A DNA stretch of 64,000 bases. Source: Treponema primitia ZAS-1 (lineage in GTDB: Bacteria > Spirochaetota > Spirochaetia > Treponematales > Breznakiellaceae). The stretch is from the NCBI RefSeq assembly GCF_000297095.1, contig NZ_AEEA01000085.1, positions 1 through 64,000 on the forward strand, read 5' to 3'. Every line of letters begins with the position of its first letter. Position 1 is the first letter of the stretch. Both the position numbers and the translations under genes were made by a program. A model generated the notes under the pieces. The model was not told the origin of the DNA. It worked only from the letters and a program-made list of their open reading frames with translations, and did no database searches. Shown in pieces: positions 44,411 to 54,018 of this stretch.

Positions 44411-45646
44411 ATGAAAACCAAACGCACCGGAAGCTCATTTAATTCGATGAGCTCAAAACGTAAACTAGAATCGGTTTTTCTCTTTACCACGGGAAAATGT
44501 AATGCAAAGTGCGCCATGTGCTTCTATGCCGGCGATATGGAACAGAAGGCGCCGGATTTGAGCTTTGACGAAATTAAAAAGCTGTCCGAAAATGCGGGAG
44601 ATTTTAACCGCCTGTGGCTTTCCGGCGGGGAGCCAACCCTGCGGGAGGAACTGCCGGAAATTATCGAAATGTTCCATAAAAACAACCATATCAAGGACGT
44701 TAACTTCCCCTCAAACGGCATAAAGGGTGAATTGATTATCGAATGGCTCAAACGGCTGCGGAAAAACTGTCCGGATCTCAATATCGCCATCAGCATATCC
44801 CTGGACGGTTTCGGCGCCACCCACGATACCCAGCGGGGGGTGCCCAGTTTTTATCGGGCCGTGGAAACCCTCAAACTGATAAATGATAATTTTAAGGATG
44901 ACGGCAAGGTTATTAAAAATATCGCCACGGTTATTACCAAATATAACGTAGAAGAAGTGCGCGACTTTGTGGCCTGGATTTACGGCAGACTCAATGTAAC
45001 CACCCACACCATTGAGGCCGCCCGGGGAGTTACCCGGGAAAACGGCGTCAAGGTGCTGAACGAAAAATCGCTCCGGGCAATTCAGGACGATGTGGCCCCC
45101 TATTACCTGCTCTACGCAAAGCGCATCGGCGAAGGGATGAGCGGCATTGCCCGGAGCCTTACAAAGTTTTTCTACGTGGGACTTATGCGGGCCATGTACG
45201 ACATTCGCGCACAAAACCTGGACGGGCCTACCCCATGGGGGATGGACTGTACCGCCGGAGAAACCACCCTGGTACTGGACTACGACGGACGGTTCAGGTC
45301 CTGCGAACTGCGGTCTCCCATCGGCAACGTCAAGGATTATAACTATAACATCCGGGATATTATGAACAGCGATGCTATGAAAAAAGAGATTGAAGCCATC
45401 GGCCATGGATACAAGGCAAACTGCTGGTGTACCCACGGCTGCTGGATCATGAGCTCCATCACCTTCAACCCCCTTAAGATGATCGGCAAGCTCTTCAAGA
45501 GTAACAGCGAAACCAAGAAACTGAATATCCCCGTCCATGTTGATGAAAAATCGCTCCGGGATCTGGAAGCGAAGTACCATCTGGATACGGATAAGCTGGC
45601 GGATATCGGCATTATTCAAGGTGTAAAAACAGCCGGTGTTGCGTGA
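44411..45646 (+). CDS. Radical SAM protein with SPASM-like C-terminal Cys cluster
   Basis: 411 aa. The [4Fe-4S]-SAM motif CNAKCAMC is near residues 30-37 (CxxxCxxC), with LSGGEPTLR as the GGE SAM-contact block and SISLDGFGATHDTQRG for the substrate side. The C-terminus has five clustered Cys in DCTAGETTLVLDYDGRFRSC and CWCTHGCW, like SPASM/twitch auxiliary clusters used in peptide or small-molecule modification. The promoter is nine bases from the first ATG; no Shine-Dalgarno, so a leaderless message, or use of ATG 44447 (GGAAG upstream). The stop overlaps the glycosyltransferase GTG by 3 bases. The substrate is unknown. Confidence 0.85.
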   Translation: MKTKRTGSSFNSMSSKRKLESVFLFTTGKCNAKCAMCFYAGDMEQKAPDLSFDEIKKLSENAGDFNRLWLSGGEPTLREELPEIIEMFHKNNHIKDVNFPSNGIKGELIIEWLKRLRKNCPDLNIAISISLDGFGATHDTQRGVPSFYRAVETLKLINDNFKDDGKVIKNIATVITKYNVEEVRDFVAWIYGRLNVTTHTIEAARGVTRENGVKVLNEKSLRAIQDDVAPYYLLYAKRIGEGMSGIARSLTKFFYVGLMRAMYDIRAQNLDGPTPWGMDCTAGETTLVLDYDGRFRSCELRSPIGNVKDYNYNIRDIMNSDAMKKEIEAIGHGYKANCWCTHGCWIMSSITFNPLKMIGKLFKSNSETKKLNIPVHVDEKSLRDLEAKYHLDTDKLADIGIIQGVKTAGVA

Positions 45647-46899
45647 AAATACTATTAGTAACACGGGGATCACAGGGAGACATCTACCCCTATCTGGCTT
45701 TGGCAGCGGAATTGATGCGGCGCGGACACCGTATTACCATCAGTCTGCCCCGCTTGTTTGAGGAACAGGCAAAAGCCCTGGACGCCTCTTATTTTCTCCA
45801 ATCCTACGATGATATCGCAGGCATGGTGGAAGGGAACCCCAGCACAAAGGATCTGTTGGACTGGACCGCCCGGGTGATTGACAGCCAGTTCGATGAGATG
45901 GTTCCCCTGCTGGAAGAACATGATCTTCTGGTATGCAGCAATACTGAATTTGCCGCTTCCCATGTGGCGGAATACTGCGGCAAGCCGCATATCAGAACCT
46001 GCTACGCCCCCCTGATTCCCGGGAAGCGGGTACCTCCGGCGGTTCTTCCCTTCCTTAAGCCCCCCTACTTTTTAGTCGGTTTCCAGTGGACCCTGCTGAA
46101 TGCGGGGCTCAACTTGATGGTCAAAAAAAACCTAAACAAAAACCGGGCCAAACTGAACATGGCGCCCATTAAAGATCAGGGGGAGTACGCCCCTGCAAAC
46201 GCCCGCAATTACCTTATGTACAGCCCGCACCTTGGGGAAACTGATGCGGGGTGGAACTATTCCTGGAGCATAGGCGGTTACTGTTTTAACGACACCTTCC
46301 CCTACAACGAGATCGCCCTCAAGAATTGCATCGATTTTATTAAGAAGGACAGCAGGCCGACGATCTTCTTTACCCTGGGAAGCTGCAACGCCGAAGACCG
46401 GGATACTTTCTGTGAGCGGCTTTTTGAAATCTGCTGCGATTATAATTACAAGCTGGTAGTAGGCTGCGGCTGGTGGAAAGTGGGGACCCATCTGCACAAC
46501 CAGGATAACCTGTTCCTCCTGGACAGCGCCATTCCCCATTATTTTATTCTGCCCGAATGTGACGCCATCATCCACCACGGCGGAAGCGGAACCACCCACA
46601 GCGCAGCCCGTTCCGGGAAGCCCCAGATGGTGGTCCCTCTGCTTATCGATCAGTTTTACTGGGGTTCCCGGGCAGCCAGCCTGGGACTTGGTCCCCGGAG
46701 CATTAAGATTAGAATTGGTAAAAAAGCCCTGGAAGAAAAGATTCTGGATCTGGTGAAAAGCCCTGTTTACCGGCAAAACGCCGCCGTCCTGGGAGAAAAG
46801 ATCCGGGGCGAACAGGGCATCCTGAATATGTGCGAGTTTATCGAAAAACTTGCCCTGGAAAACCACGTAGGACTTAAAACGGTTAATTTACCCCAGTAG
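45643..46899 (+). CDS. UDP-glycosyltransferase-like (GT1/GT28) enzyme
   Basis: 418 aa. The N-terminal domain begins with the GT28 motif LLVTRGSQGDIYPYLALAAE. The C-terminal nucleotide-sugar site is CDAIIHHGGSGTTHSAARSG then PQMVVPLLIDQFYWGSRAA, as in UGT80-type sterol/lipid and antibiotic glycosyltransferases. GTG start overlaps the radical SAM stop (GTGA), so the two are translated together. The acceptor is unknown: a lipid, a hopanoid-like or peptide product of the radical SAM protein are options. Ends 24 bases from a convergent gene. Confidence 0.85.
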   Translation: MKILLVTRGSQGDIYPYLALAAELMRRGHRITISLPRLFEEQAKALDASYFLQSYDDIAGMVEGNPSTKDLLDWTARVIDSQFDEMVPLLEEHDLLVCSNTEFAASHVAEYCGKPHIRTCYAPLIPGKRVPPAVLPFLKPPYFLVGFQWTLLNAGLNLMVKKNLNKNRAKLNMAPIKDQGEYAPANARNYLMYSPHLGETDAGWNYSWSIGGYCFNDTFPYNEIALKNCIDFIKKDSRPTIFFTLGSCNAEDRDTFCERLFEICCDYNYKLVVGCGWWKVGTHLHNQDNLFLLDSAIPHYFILPECDAIIHHGGSGTTHSAARSGKPQMVVPLLIDQFYWGSRAASLGLGPRSIKIRIGKKALEEKILDLVKSPVYRQNAAVLGEKIRGEQGILNMCEFIEKLALENHVGLKTVNLPQ

Positions 46900-46922
46900 C
46901 TGCCTAAAGGATTCTATATACC

Positions 46923-49900
46923 TTAATCCACGGCCTTCATGGATTCCGCCATTTTTATCTTTCTGATCTTCCCCAGCATCAGAAGATCTACCAGTACGGA
47001 AAAGCCCAGGGTTATTATTCCGGAGAAGATAAAACTTAGGGGGGCGATTTTCCGGCCAAACATGAGGTCCGTGGTTTCCGCCACAGAGATGATGAACCGG
47101 TGCAGGGGTATGCCAAGGAGCAGCCCCAGAGCGGCGCCAACAATACTGAGGATGGTGATCTCCCGGAAAATATAGGCCGCCGCTTCGCCCTGGTGGAAAC
47201 CCAGGACCCTGAGGGTGGCCAGTTCCCGGCTGCGCTCGTTGATGTTAATGTAGGTGAGGTTGTAGAGGACTATCATGGCAAGGCTCCCGGCGGCGGCAAC
47301 GAGGATCAGCACCACAAGGCTGATGCTCGACAGAAGGTTGTTATAGGACGTCTGCATATTAGCGGTAAATTCTGCGCCCATGACACGATCGCTTTCCAGA
47401 ATACGGCTTATGGCTGCATCCTGGGCGGATGGTTCCAAAAGGCCGGTTTTTACAAGAAGGGTATCGTAACTAAGGCTTCCGCCGAAAACATCCCGGTACG
47501 CCTCCGTTCCCAGGTAGAGATAGTTCCCCACATAGTTTTCGGTGATCCCCGTAAGAACAAACTCCCCCCTTCGCCCGTCGGCATTTTCCAGAATAAAGGG
47601 GTCCCCAGCCGCAAGGCCCATAATGTCGGCCATCTTTTCGGTGATCACCGCCGAATGCGCAGTAAAATTAATTTGTTCATTAGTATTCCTGCCTTGCAGC
47701 CTGATAAAGTCCCCAAGAGTTTCCGCCTGGCCGGGGATATACAGGGAGACGCTGATCCTGTCATCCCCATGGATGACATAGGCATTAGTAATATGGAGTT
47801 CCGTATACCCGCCGTCCGGAACGGTGTTGGGCAGGTAAGTATGGATAAGCTCCTCTCCGGCCTCGGATCCTTCCTTTTCTAATTCCAGGCGCAGATCGTA
47901 TTTCAGGATACTTGCAAACTGGGTGCGGGCTATATAGACCAGGGAATCCCGCAGGCCAAAACCGGCAAGCATGAGGGCGGTACAGCCTGCAATTCCGGTA
48001 ACGGTCATGAAAAAATGTTTTTTATACCGCAGGAGGTTGCGGGCAGTAACCTTGTAGGTGAATTTCATGGGCTTCCAGATGAAGGGTATGTATTCCAGGA
48101 ATATCCGCTTCCCCGCCCGGGGAGGTCTTGGGCGCATCAACGCTGCGGGTTTTTCCCAGAGGGAACTATAAGAGGCATAGACCGTGGCGCCCATGGTACA
48201 GAGTAATACGGCGCCGCAGGCTATAAGGCCGAAGGGCCAATTAAATTCTAACGCTATGGGGGGAAGCCGGTACCTGGTCCCAAAGGCATTGTAGATGATC
48301 ATGGGGAGTCCCCAAAAACCGGAAACCATCCCTGCGGCGGAACCCAGTATGCCGGTGATACCGCAGTATATCAGATATTTAGCGGCGATTACCCTTTTTT
48401 GATAGCCCAGGGCTTTGAGAACCCCTATTTGTATCCGCTCTTCCTCCACCATCCTGGTCATGGTGGTTAATACCACCAGGGCTGCCACCAGCAGAAAAAA
48501 TATCGGAAACACCCTGGCTAGATCGGCGATCTTTTCCACATTGGCCCGGTAGTTTGCGCAGCCCACATTGGCATTGCGATCCAGCACATACCACTGGGGA
48601 TTGTCGATGGCGATACCCCCAATCTTCCGCTGGGCATCCAGCAAATCGTCTTCCCCCTGCTGGAGCATCCTGTCCGCCCTGGCCCGGGCTGCCTCATACT
48701 TCGCCTCTCCATCCCCAAGTTTCTGCCGCCCTTCCAGCAGTTCCAGCCATCCTGCCTCTATCTCCGCCTCCGCCGCATCAAGCTCCGCTGCCGCCCGCTC
48801 GAATTCCCCGCTGGCCCGGACCCGGCCTTGTTCCAGCAATACCCAGCCCCGGCGCAATTCCCGCTCCTTCTCCGCAATCGTCCTCTCCCCCTCCTCCCAG
48901 GCCTTTACCCCCGCATCATACTGGGCTACCCCCTCCCGTCCCCGGGCGGTGGCCATCCTGCTCCGGGATGCACGGGTTTTCTCCACCTCATCCCGGACAG
49001 CGTCGAGCGCAGCTTTGCTTTCCGCCAGGATACGCCGTCCGGCGGCAATTTCACCTTCACCTTTTTTCAGCAGCGCCTCGTTGTCCGCCAGTTCCTTCTT
49101 TACCCGCTCCTGCTCTTCAGCCAGGGTTACCCGGCCCTTCGCGATACGGTCTTCGCCGTCCCTGAGTTCCGCCTCCCCCTGCTCAAGTTCCGCTGTCCCC
49201 GCTTCCAGTTCGAGCCGGCCGGCTGCCAGCTCCTGCCGGGCGCTGATCCTGGCCTGCTCGTATTCCTCGGTTCCCCGATCGATCTCAATGCGCCCCTGAT
49301 CCCAGGCTTCCATGAGTATATCCTCCCGGCGAATCCGGGAACGCTCCTCCCCCAGGGCTTCTATTTTCACAAGCGCCTCATCCACAAATTCCTGGTAGGG
49401 ATCGCTAAAGGCGGTAAAACGCCATCCACCGGCCAGGGTGATGTAGGCGTCGGTGTAAACCGGAAGAGCAAAACTGCTGCCCCGGACGTAGAGGGCTGTC
49501 CCCAAACGGCCATTGCCGATACCGGTGGGTTCCCTTTCGAAGGATATAAACAGGGGGCTTTTTACAATACCGGTAACCGTATATCTGTTTACCCGGTAGA
49601 TTTCCTGTTCATCCGCCAACACGGAAGGGGTAAGAAAAAATGTATCCCCAATCTTAAAGTTCCCGAAATAACCGCCGCCCTGCTGGACCAGGCATTCATC
49701 GTCCTTTTCGGGGAAGCGGCCCTCAAGGATCTCCACTTGGTTTACAAACCCCTCATCCCCGGCGGCGTCCAGGGGCAATCCGTAAATCCGGGCGGCAAGG
49801 ACCTCGTCCAAACCGGTTCTGACCAGGGAATCCATCACATAGGCTGGGAGAACCAGGGCAGTGTCGTCCAGGGCTTCCAGGGCCGCAATATCTTCATCGG

Positions 49901-50123
49901 TGATACCCATGGTAGCTTTAATGAAGATATCCATCATAGTAGTTTTTCTGAAATACCGGTCCATGGAGTGTTTCATGTCCGGTGTAGTTGCCAGAAGCCC
50001 GGCGAGAAACCCTACCCCCAGGGCGGCGATGGCAAAGATTGCCACAAAGCGGCTAAGGCTGCCCCGGATCTCCCGGAGTATGGTTTTTATATAGGTTTTG
50101 CCAAAGGGTACGTTGGGATGCAT
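46923..50123 (-). CDS. Large ABC transporter permease with extracytoplasmic coiled coil
   Basis: 1066 aa from ATG 50123 (TAATG overlap with the ATPase stop). MacB/FtsX type: N-terminal TM (RFVAIFAIAALGVGFLAGLL), MacB-like periplasmic part, ~240-residue coiled coil rich in Glu/Arg/Leu (ELEAGTAELEQGEAELRDGE), TM pair with GVLKALGYQKRVIAAKYLIY, second periplasmic domain and a C-terminal TM trio (ATLRVLGFHQGEAAAYIFRE). Duplicated FtsX cores and the coiled coil match large permeases common in Firmicutes; gain by transfer is possible but not shown. With the ATPase next door it forms an exporter or mechanotransmission complex of unknown substrate. Confidence 0.85.
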   Translation of the reverse strand: MHPNVPFGKTYIKTILREIRGSLSRFVAIFAIAALGVGFLAGLLATTPDMKHSMDRYFRKTTMMDIFIKATMGITDEDIAALEALDDTALVLPAYVMDSLVRTGLDEVLAARIYGLPLDAAGDEGFVNQVEILEGRFPEKDDECLVQQGGGYFGNFKIGDTFFLTPSVLADEQEIYRVNRYTVTGIVKSPLFISFEREPTGIGNGRLGTALYVRGSSFALPVYTDAYITLAGGWRFTAFSDPYQEFVDEALVKIEALGEERSRIRREDILMEAWDQGRIEIDRGTEEYEQARISARQELAAGRLELEAGTAELEQGEAELRDGEDRIAKGRVTLAEEQERVKKELADNEALLKKGEGEIAAGRRILAESKAALDAVRDEVEKTRASRSRMATARGREGVAQYDAGVKAWEEGERTIAEKERELRRGWVLLEQGRVRASGEFERAAAELDAAEAEIEAGWLELLEGRQKLGDGEAKYEAARARADRMLQQGEDDLLDAQRKIGGIAIDNPQWYVLDRNANVGCANYRANVEKIADLARVFPIFFLLVAALVVLTTMTRMVEEERIQIGVLKALGYQKRVIAAKYLIYCGITGILGSAAGMVSGFWGLPMIIYNAFGTRYRLPPIALEFNWPFGLIACGAVLLCTMGATVYASYSSLWEKPAALMRPRPPRAGKRIFLEYIPFIWKPMKFTYKVTARNLLRYKKHFFMTVTGIAGCTALMLAGFGLRDSLVYIARTQFASILKYDLRLELEKEGSEAGEELIHTYLPNTVPDGGYTELHITNAYVIHGDDRISVSLYIPGQAETLGDFIRLQGRNTNEQINFTAHSAVITEKMADIMGLAAGDPFILENADGRRGEFVLTGITENYVGNYLYLGTEAYRDVFGGSLSYDTLLVKTGLLEPSAQDAAISRILESDRVMGAEFTANMQTSYNNLLSSISLVVLILVAAAGSLAMIVLYNLTYININERSRELATLRVLGFHQGEAAAYIFREITILSIVGAALGLLLGIPLHRFIISVAETTDLMFGRKIAPLSFIFSGIITLGFSVLVDLLMLGKIRKIKMAESMKAVD

Positions 50124-50842
50124 TACCACTCAATCTTTTCAACCGGCAAGGGCTTAGGGTTCCTTTCAATATGTACGATCCCCCCGTTTTTCAGCTGAAT
50201 CACCCGGTCGGCCATGCCCGCGATGGCGTGGTTATGGGTGATAACGATCACCGTCTTTCCCGCGCTATTTGTAACGGAGTTTCCCGCACAGCTTTCCTGC
50301 AAAAGCCTGAGTATGTTCTTCCCCGTTTCGTAATCCAGGGCGCCCGTAGGTTCATCACAGAGCAGTATCTTGGGGTTCTTGGCCAGAGCCCTGGCGATGG
50401 CAACCCGCTGCTGTTCCCCCCCGGAAAGCTGACCGGGAAAATTGTCCATCCGTTCCGCCAGGCCCACCGCCCTCAGGGTTTCCCGGGGGTCCCGGCTTTC
50501 ATCGCAAATTTCCGAGGCAAGTTCCACGTTTTCCAGGGCGGTAAGGTTCTGGATCAGGTTGTAAAATTGAAACACAAAGCCCACATCATGCCGGCGGTAT
50601 TCCGTAAGCTGCCGCTCGTTAAGGGAGCTGATCTCCCGCCCGTCCAGGGAAATGACCCCCTCGTCGCAGGAATCCATGCCCCCGAGCATGTTGAGGAGGG
50701 TAGTTTTCCCTGCGCCGCTGGGCCCCAGGATCACGGTAAATTCATTTTTTTCAATTTCAAAGCTTATATGGTCCGCCGCACTTATTCGGTTTTCACCAGC
50801 ATTGTAGTACTTACAGACCCCACAAAATTCAATAAAACCCAT
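50123..50842 (-). CDS. ABC transporter ATP-binding protein (MacB/LolD type)
   Basis: 239 aa. Walker [21 protein letters not shown], signature [19 protein letters not shown], Walker [17 protein letters not shown] and switch HisNHAIAG are present. It precedes and overlaps the large permease gene by one base; it probably powers that permease. Confidence 0.9.
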   Translation of the reverse strand: MGFIEFCGVCKYYNAGENRISAADHISFEIEKNEFTVILGPSGAGKTTLLNMLGGMDSCDEGVISLDGREISSLNERQLTEYRRHDVGFVFQFYNLIQNLTALENVELASEICDESRDPRETLRAVGLAERMDNFPGQLSGGEQQRVAIARALAKNPKILLCDEPTGALDYETGKNILRLLQESCAGNSVTNSAGKTVIVITHNHAIAGMADRVIQLKNGGIVHIERNPKPLPVEKIEW

Positions 50843-50913
50843 TGTATACTATCGGTAAAACCCCGATTTTTCTGTATTGCCACAACCACCGGTATAGTAC
50901 ATTATAGAATCTA

Positions 50914-52197
50914 ATGAAGGGCCCACATATCCTCAGCTTCCTGCTTTTTCTCCTGTTGGTAAGGGTCCTTCCCCTATCCGCCGAATACCAATGGCCGGAA
51001 CCTGACAACGACGATCTCACCATCAGGGTCAGTGTCATGGGTCCCGGGGACGAGCTCTACTTCTGGTGGGGACATATCGCCCTCATTATAGAGGACAGGT
51101 CTGCCCGGGGAAAAAAACTCTACGATTATGGGCTCTTTTCCTTTGAAAACGATAATTTTTTTGTCAATTTCGCCTTCGGAAGGCTCCTCTATAGCTGCGG
51201 GGTCTCCCGGGCGGAAAATAACATCGCCGGATACATCCTGTCCAACCGGGATGTTACCTTCTATACCCTGGACCTCCCCTGGGAAACCAAGGAAAAGGTC
51301 CGCCAGTTTGCAGAAGAAAATGTCCAGCCGGAAAATAGGAACTACTGGTACCACCATTTTCGGGATAACTGCGCCACCCGGATTCGGGACATCATCGACT
51401 TGGCAACCGAGGGTCAGTTCTCCGAAGCCTTCCTGAACGCCCCGGGCCGCTTTACCCTGCGGGAGCAGGTACAGCGGCACACCTGGTTCAACCCCTTTAT
51501 GGACTGGTTCCTCAATTATGCCATGGGCCAGGATATTGATGTCCCCACCACGGTCTGGCAGGAGATGTTCCTCCCCTCGGAGATCGGCGCCCGTATCACC
51601 GATTTCCGTTATATCGATACCCGGGGCCGGGAACGGAACCTGGTAAAAGCCGTGGATGTGATCAATGCATCAGAAAACCGGCCCCTGCCCCTGGATACAC
51701 CCCGAAAACAATGGCCCCGGGAACTGCTCTTCAGCCTTTGTATAGCCGCCTTCCTGGGCCTTCTTATGGCGTACCGGGAGAAAGCCGGGGTCCGGGTTGC
51801 GCTTGGATTAAGTCAGAGCCTCCTGGGGATCGTCTTCGGCATTGCCGGAACCATCGCTTTTTTCATGTCCTTCTTTACTAACCATGATTATACTTACCAC
51901 AACATGAACCTCATCTTTATTAATCCCCTGCTGCTTGCAGCGGTTCCTTTGGGCGTACTCTACGCCTTTCCCCGGGACATCTTCCGCGGCAGATTCTGGG
52001 GCTTCCTCTTAAAAGCCCTCTGGTCCTATGTTGTAATCGCCGCCGTCTTTTCCATGGTCCTCCGGATCCTGCCCCGGTTCTGGCAGCAGACCCAGGTAAG
52101 TCTTGCCCTGGTACTGCCCCTTGCAATGGTATTAAGCTTTGCCCCGGATTGTATCCTCCGGTTTAAACGGCAGTATCTATGGCGGCGGCATCCTTGA
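50914..52197 (+). CDS. DUF4105 (Lnb N-terminal-like) membrane protein
   Basis: 427 aa. Signal/anchor (ILSFLLFLLLVRVLPLSA), then a periplasmic DUF4105 domain with GDELYFWWGHIALIIED and the Cys-containing YHHFRDNCATRIRDIID (NlpC/P60-like Cys/His thiol site), followed by four C-terminal TM helices (LFSLCIAAFLGLLMAYREK onward). The Lnb family includes lipoprotein N-acylation proteins; here the role is inferred only from the domain. Promoter elements are weak and ATG has no Shine-Dalgarno. It overlaps the next gene by 19 bases. Confidence 0.75.
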   Translation: MKGPHILSFLLFLLLVRVLPLSAEYQWPEPDNDDLTIRVSVMGPGDELYFWWGHIALIIEDRSARGKKLYDYGLFSFENDNFFVNFAFGRLLYSCGVSRAENNIAGYILSNRDVTFYTLDLPWETKEKVRQFAEENVQPENRNYWYHHFRDNCATRIRDIIDLATEGQFSEAFLNAPGRFTLREQVQRHTWFNPFMDWFLNYAMGQDIDVPTTVWQEMFLPSEIGARITDFRYIDTRGRERNLVKAVDVINASENRPLPLDTPRKQWPRELLFSLCIAAFLGLLMAYREKAGVRVALGLSQSLLGIVFGIAGTIAFFMSFFTNHDYTYHNMNLIFINPLLLAAVPLGVLYAFPRDIFRGRFWGFLLKALWSYVVIAAVFSMVLRILPRFWQQTQVSLALVLPLAMVLSFAPDCILRFKRQYLWRRHP

Positions 52198-52460
52198 GAA
52201 TCGAAGCCACAGGCAAGCCCGAAGGCTGCAAGCTCATCCGCATCAGCGCGGATCTGGAAGACGGGGTCATCCAATCCATCTCCATCCGGGGCGATTTTTT
52301 CGCCAGCCCCGTGGAAGGCTTTGACCGCGCCGAAAAACGTCTCAGGGACGTTCCCGTCCGCGAGCTGGGTTCCCGGTTTGAGCAATACCTGCAGGAAGAG
52401 GGGGTGGAAGCCCAGGGCATAAACGGCGAAGGGTTGGACCGGGTATTTGATTCAATCTAA
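52179..52460 (+). CDS. LplB-like lipoate ligase accessory domain
   Basis: 93 aa. KPEGCKLIRISADLEDGVIQ, then SIRGDFFASPVEGFDRAEKR and a Leu/Glu-rich end match the small C-terminal (accessory) domain of lipoate-protein ligases, e.g. LplB of Thermoplasma, which needs a separate LplA catalytic partner. No lplA is in this window, so the partner must lie elsewhere. Overlaps the DUF4105 gene by 19 bases. Confidence 0.6.
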   Translation: MAAASLRIEATGKPEGCKLIRISADLEDGVIQSISIRGDFFASPVEGFDRAEKRLRDVPVRELGSRFEQYLQEEGVEAQGINGEGLDRVFDSI

Positions 52461-52481
52461 TGAATGCTTCTGCCCTATCGT

Positions 52482-52509
52482 TTGACTCCTGCCTATTCTT
52501 TTATATACT
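52482..52509 (+). promoter_or_regulatory. Promoter of the gene at 52516
   Basis: TTGACT (52482-52487), 16 bp, TATACT (52504-52509). The -10 ends six bases before ATG 52516; no Shine-Dalgarno is present. Confidence 0.7.
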
Positions 52510-52515
52510 ATCCCC

Positions 52516-53598
52516 ATGAAGTTCCGGTATCCCCTTGTTACCTGTCTTTTTTTCGCAGCCCTTTCCTTCCTACCGGGACAGGAGGCCGCCCCGCCGGATT
52601 CCGCGGACCAATCCGGCCCTTTCCCCCTAAGCCTCCTCTTGGAAGCTGCCCTGGCCGGTGATATCCCCTGGCGGCCCGACTGGCCTGCGGCCATGCCTCC
52701 TGATGGCTTTAGCCTTAACTCCGGGCAGGTCCTTTCCCTCACCCTTACCCTGCCCGCCGGTTTTTTGGACCCTACCCCTTCCGAAGCTTCCGGCGATACC
52801 CCCGCTGCCGCGGGGACGATTCCTGCCGGGGATGATGCGGATGGAGAAACGTCGGTGGAATACCGTATCATCCGGAATGCCGATGGCCGGCTCCTGGAAT
52901 TCCCCTTCTTCCTCAACGGAAATTTCTACCAGGTAGGGGTACATTACGATACGGCGGATCCGGTTCTTATCAGAAAAATCACCCTGGACAATCCTGCATC
53001 TCAGGATCCTGGGGAGAACACTTTCGAATTTGAGTTTCTTGAATATAGGCAGGAGGAGCCCTCCCTGGTTCGGATCAAGCTTGGCGAAACCTGGTACTTT
53101 GTTGCTCCGGAATACCTTGAACGGCGGGTGAACGAAACCTGGTACGATCCCGAAGGTCTGGCCCAGGCTTTTTTTTCCCTGGAATACCGGGCGGTAGAGG
53201 GCAAGAAACGACTCTTTTCTATAGATAGCCGCTCCGATCAGGGACAGGCAATCCTGGTGTACGAGTATAACAGCGCCGGGCGTATAAGCGGCATAAGCGC
53301 CCTAGACGGGGAATACGCGGCCCTCTATACCGCAGCGGCCCAAGTCCGGTACTGGGAACGGCCCGAGGGGAACTATACCCTGCAATGGGACGAAAAGGGC
53401 TTCCTGGTCCGGATGACTGGGGTGTTAACCGGCGATTCATCGGCGCCTCAACAATCGGATATCCGGTATGAATATACCCTGGATGAACGGGGTAACTGGA
53501 CAGAACGGAGGGAGATTTCCTTTGCCCGCCTGTTTGGGCGCCTGGTCCCGAATTCCGAAACCGTGATACACCGTACCATTAGTTATGGAGACAAGTGA
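52516..53598 (+). CDS. Unidentified exported protein with YD-like strands
   Basis: 360 aa with a signal peptide (KFRYPLVTCLFFAALSFLPG-QEAA). A Pro/Ala/Asp-rich spacer follows, then ~200 residues of beta repeats (VEYRIIRNADGRLLEFPFFL; ILVYEYNSAGRISGISALDG; NYTLQWDEKGFLVRMTGVLT). The pattern resembles the protein at 22114-23347. Probably a periplasmic or surface protein; function unknown. Confidence 0.65.
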   Translation: MKFRYPLVTCLFFAALSFLPGQEAAPPDSADQSGPFPLSLLLEAALAGDIPWRPDWPAAMPPDGFSLNSGQVLSLTLTLPAGFLDPTPSEASGDTPAAAGTIPAGDDADGETSVEYRIIRNADGRLLEFPFFLNGNFYQVGVHYDTADPVLIRKITLDNPASQDPGENTFEFEFLEYRQEEPSLVRIKLGETWYFVAPEYLERRVNETWYDPEGLAQAFFSLEYRAVEGKKRLFSIDSRSDQGQAILVYEYNSAGRISGISALDGEYAALYTAAAQVRYWERPEGNYTLQWDEKGFLVRMTGVLTGDSSAPQQSDIRYEYTLDERGNWTERREISFARLFGRLVPNSETVIHRTISYGDK

Positions 53599-53599
53599 A

Positions 53600-53866
53600 A
53601 TGGCAGAAAATTGGCAGGATACGCTGTACACAAAAACCTTTGACCAGGAGGTTCTGGGCTTAGAACGGCGCCGGGCAGTGGATCCCAGCTGTACCATTGC
53701 GGATGTGGATGGCATACTCCAGGGCCTCTATGTGCAGGACGGGGCGGACTGGCTTGGCCGCGGGGAAGTTGGGGATATCACCATGGCGGCAACCATCGCC
53801 GCCTATGAACATATCATCGCCGAATGGTCGGCAACGCTCCCCAGGGAACTCCCCACAAAACGTTAA
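53600..53866 (+). CDS. Small hypothetical protein
   Basis: 88 aa from ATG 53600 (GGAG 10 bases upstream), immediately after the exported protein at 52516 and overlapping no signal. Acidic, helix-rich (ADVDGILQGLYVQDGADWLG; ITMAATIAAYEHIIAEWSAT); no recognised family. Cotranscription with 52516 is likely. Confidence 0.6.
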   Translation: MAENWQDTLYTKTFDQEVLGLERRRAVDPSCTIADVDGILQGLYVQDGADWLGRGEVGDITMAATIAAYEHIIAEWSATLPRELPTKR

Positions 53867-53887
53867 AACGTGTCGTTTTTGTTGTTA
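53865..53887 (+). terminator. Weak AT-rich terminator
   Basis: AAAACG-tgt-CGTTTT (53865-53879) followed by T-rich TTGTTGTTATTTT. The stem is short and overlaps the stop codon. Confidence 0.35.
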
Positions 53888-53984
53888 TTTTCCAAAAAAA
53901 TTTGTTACCTTTTTACCCATTGATTGCTTTATAGGTAGGTAAATGGTTGGCACTATTTTCCTATTCCTCCTTTCCTTTTTTTCT

Positions 53985-54018
53985 GCCCCGGAGAAGGTTC
54001 TTCTTCGGGGCTCTTTTT
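53985..54018 (+). terminator. Terminator or attenuator upstream of ppiC
   Basis: A 12-base stem (GCCCCGGAGAAG, 53985-53996, with CTTCTTCGGGGC, 54000-54011; one mismatch) and TCTTTTTAT. It lies ~51 bases before the ppiC start, so it either ends the previous transcript or attenuates ppiC. Confidence 0.6.

Noticed and set aside
48554..49299. Pro- and Ser-rich plus-strand frames opposite the coiled coil of the ABC permease
   Set aside because: Low-complexity shadows of Glu/Ala/Arg codons on the other strand.
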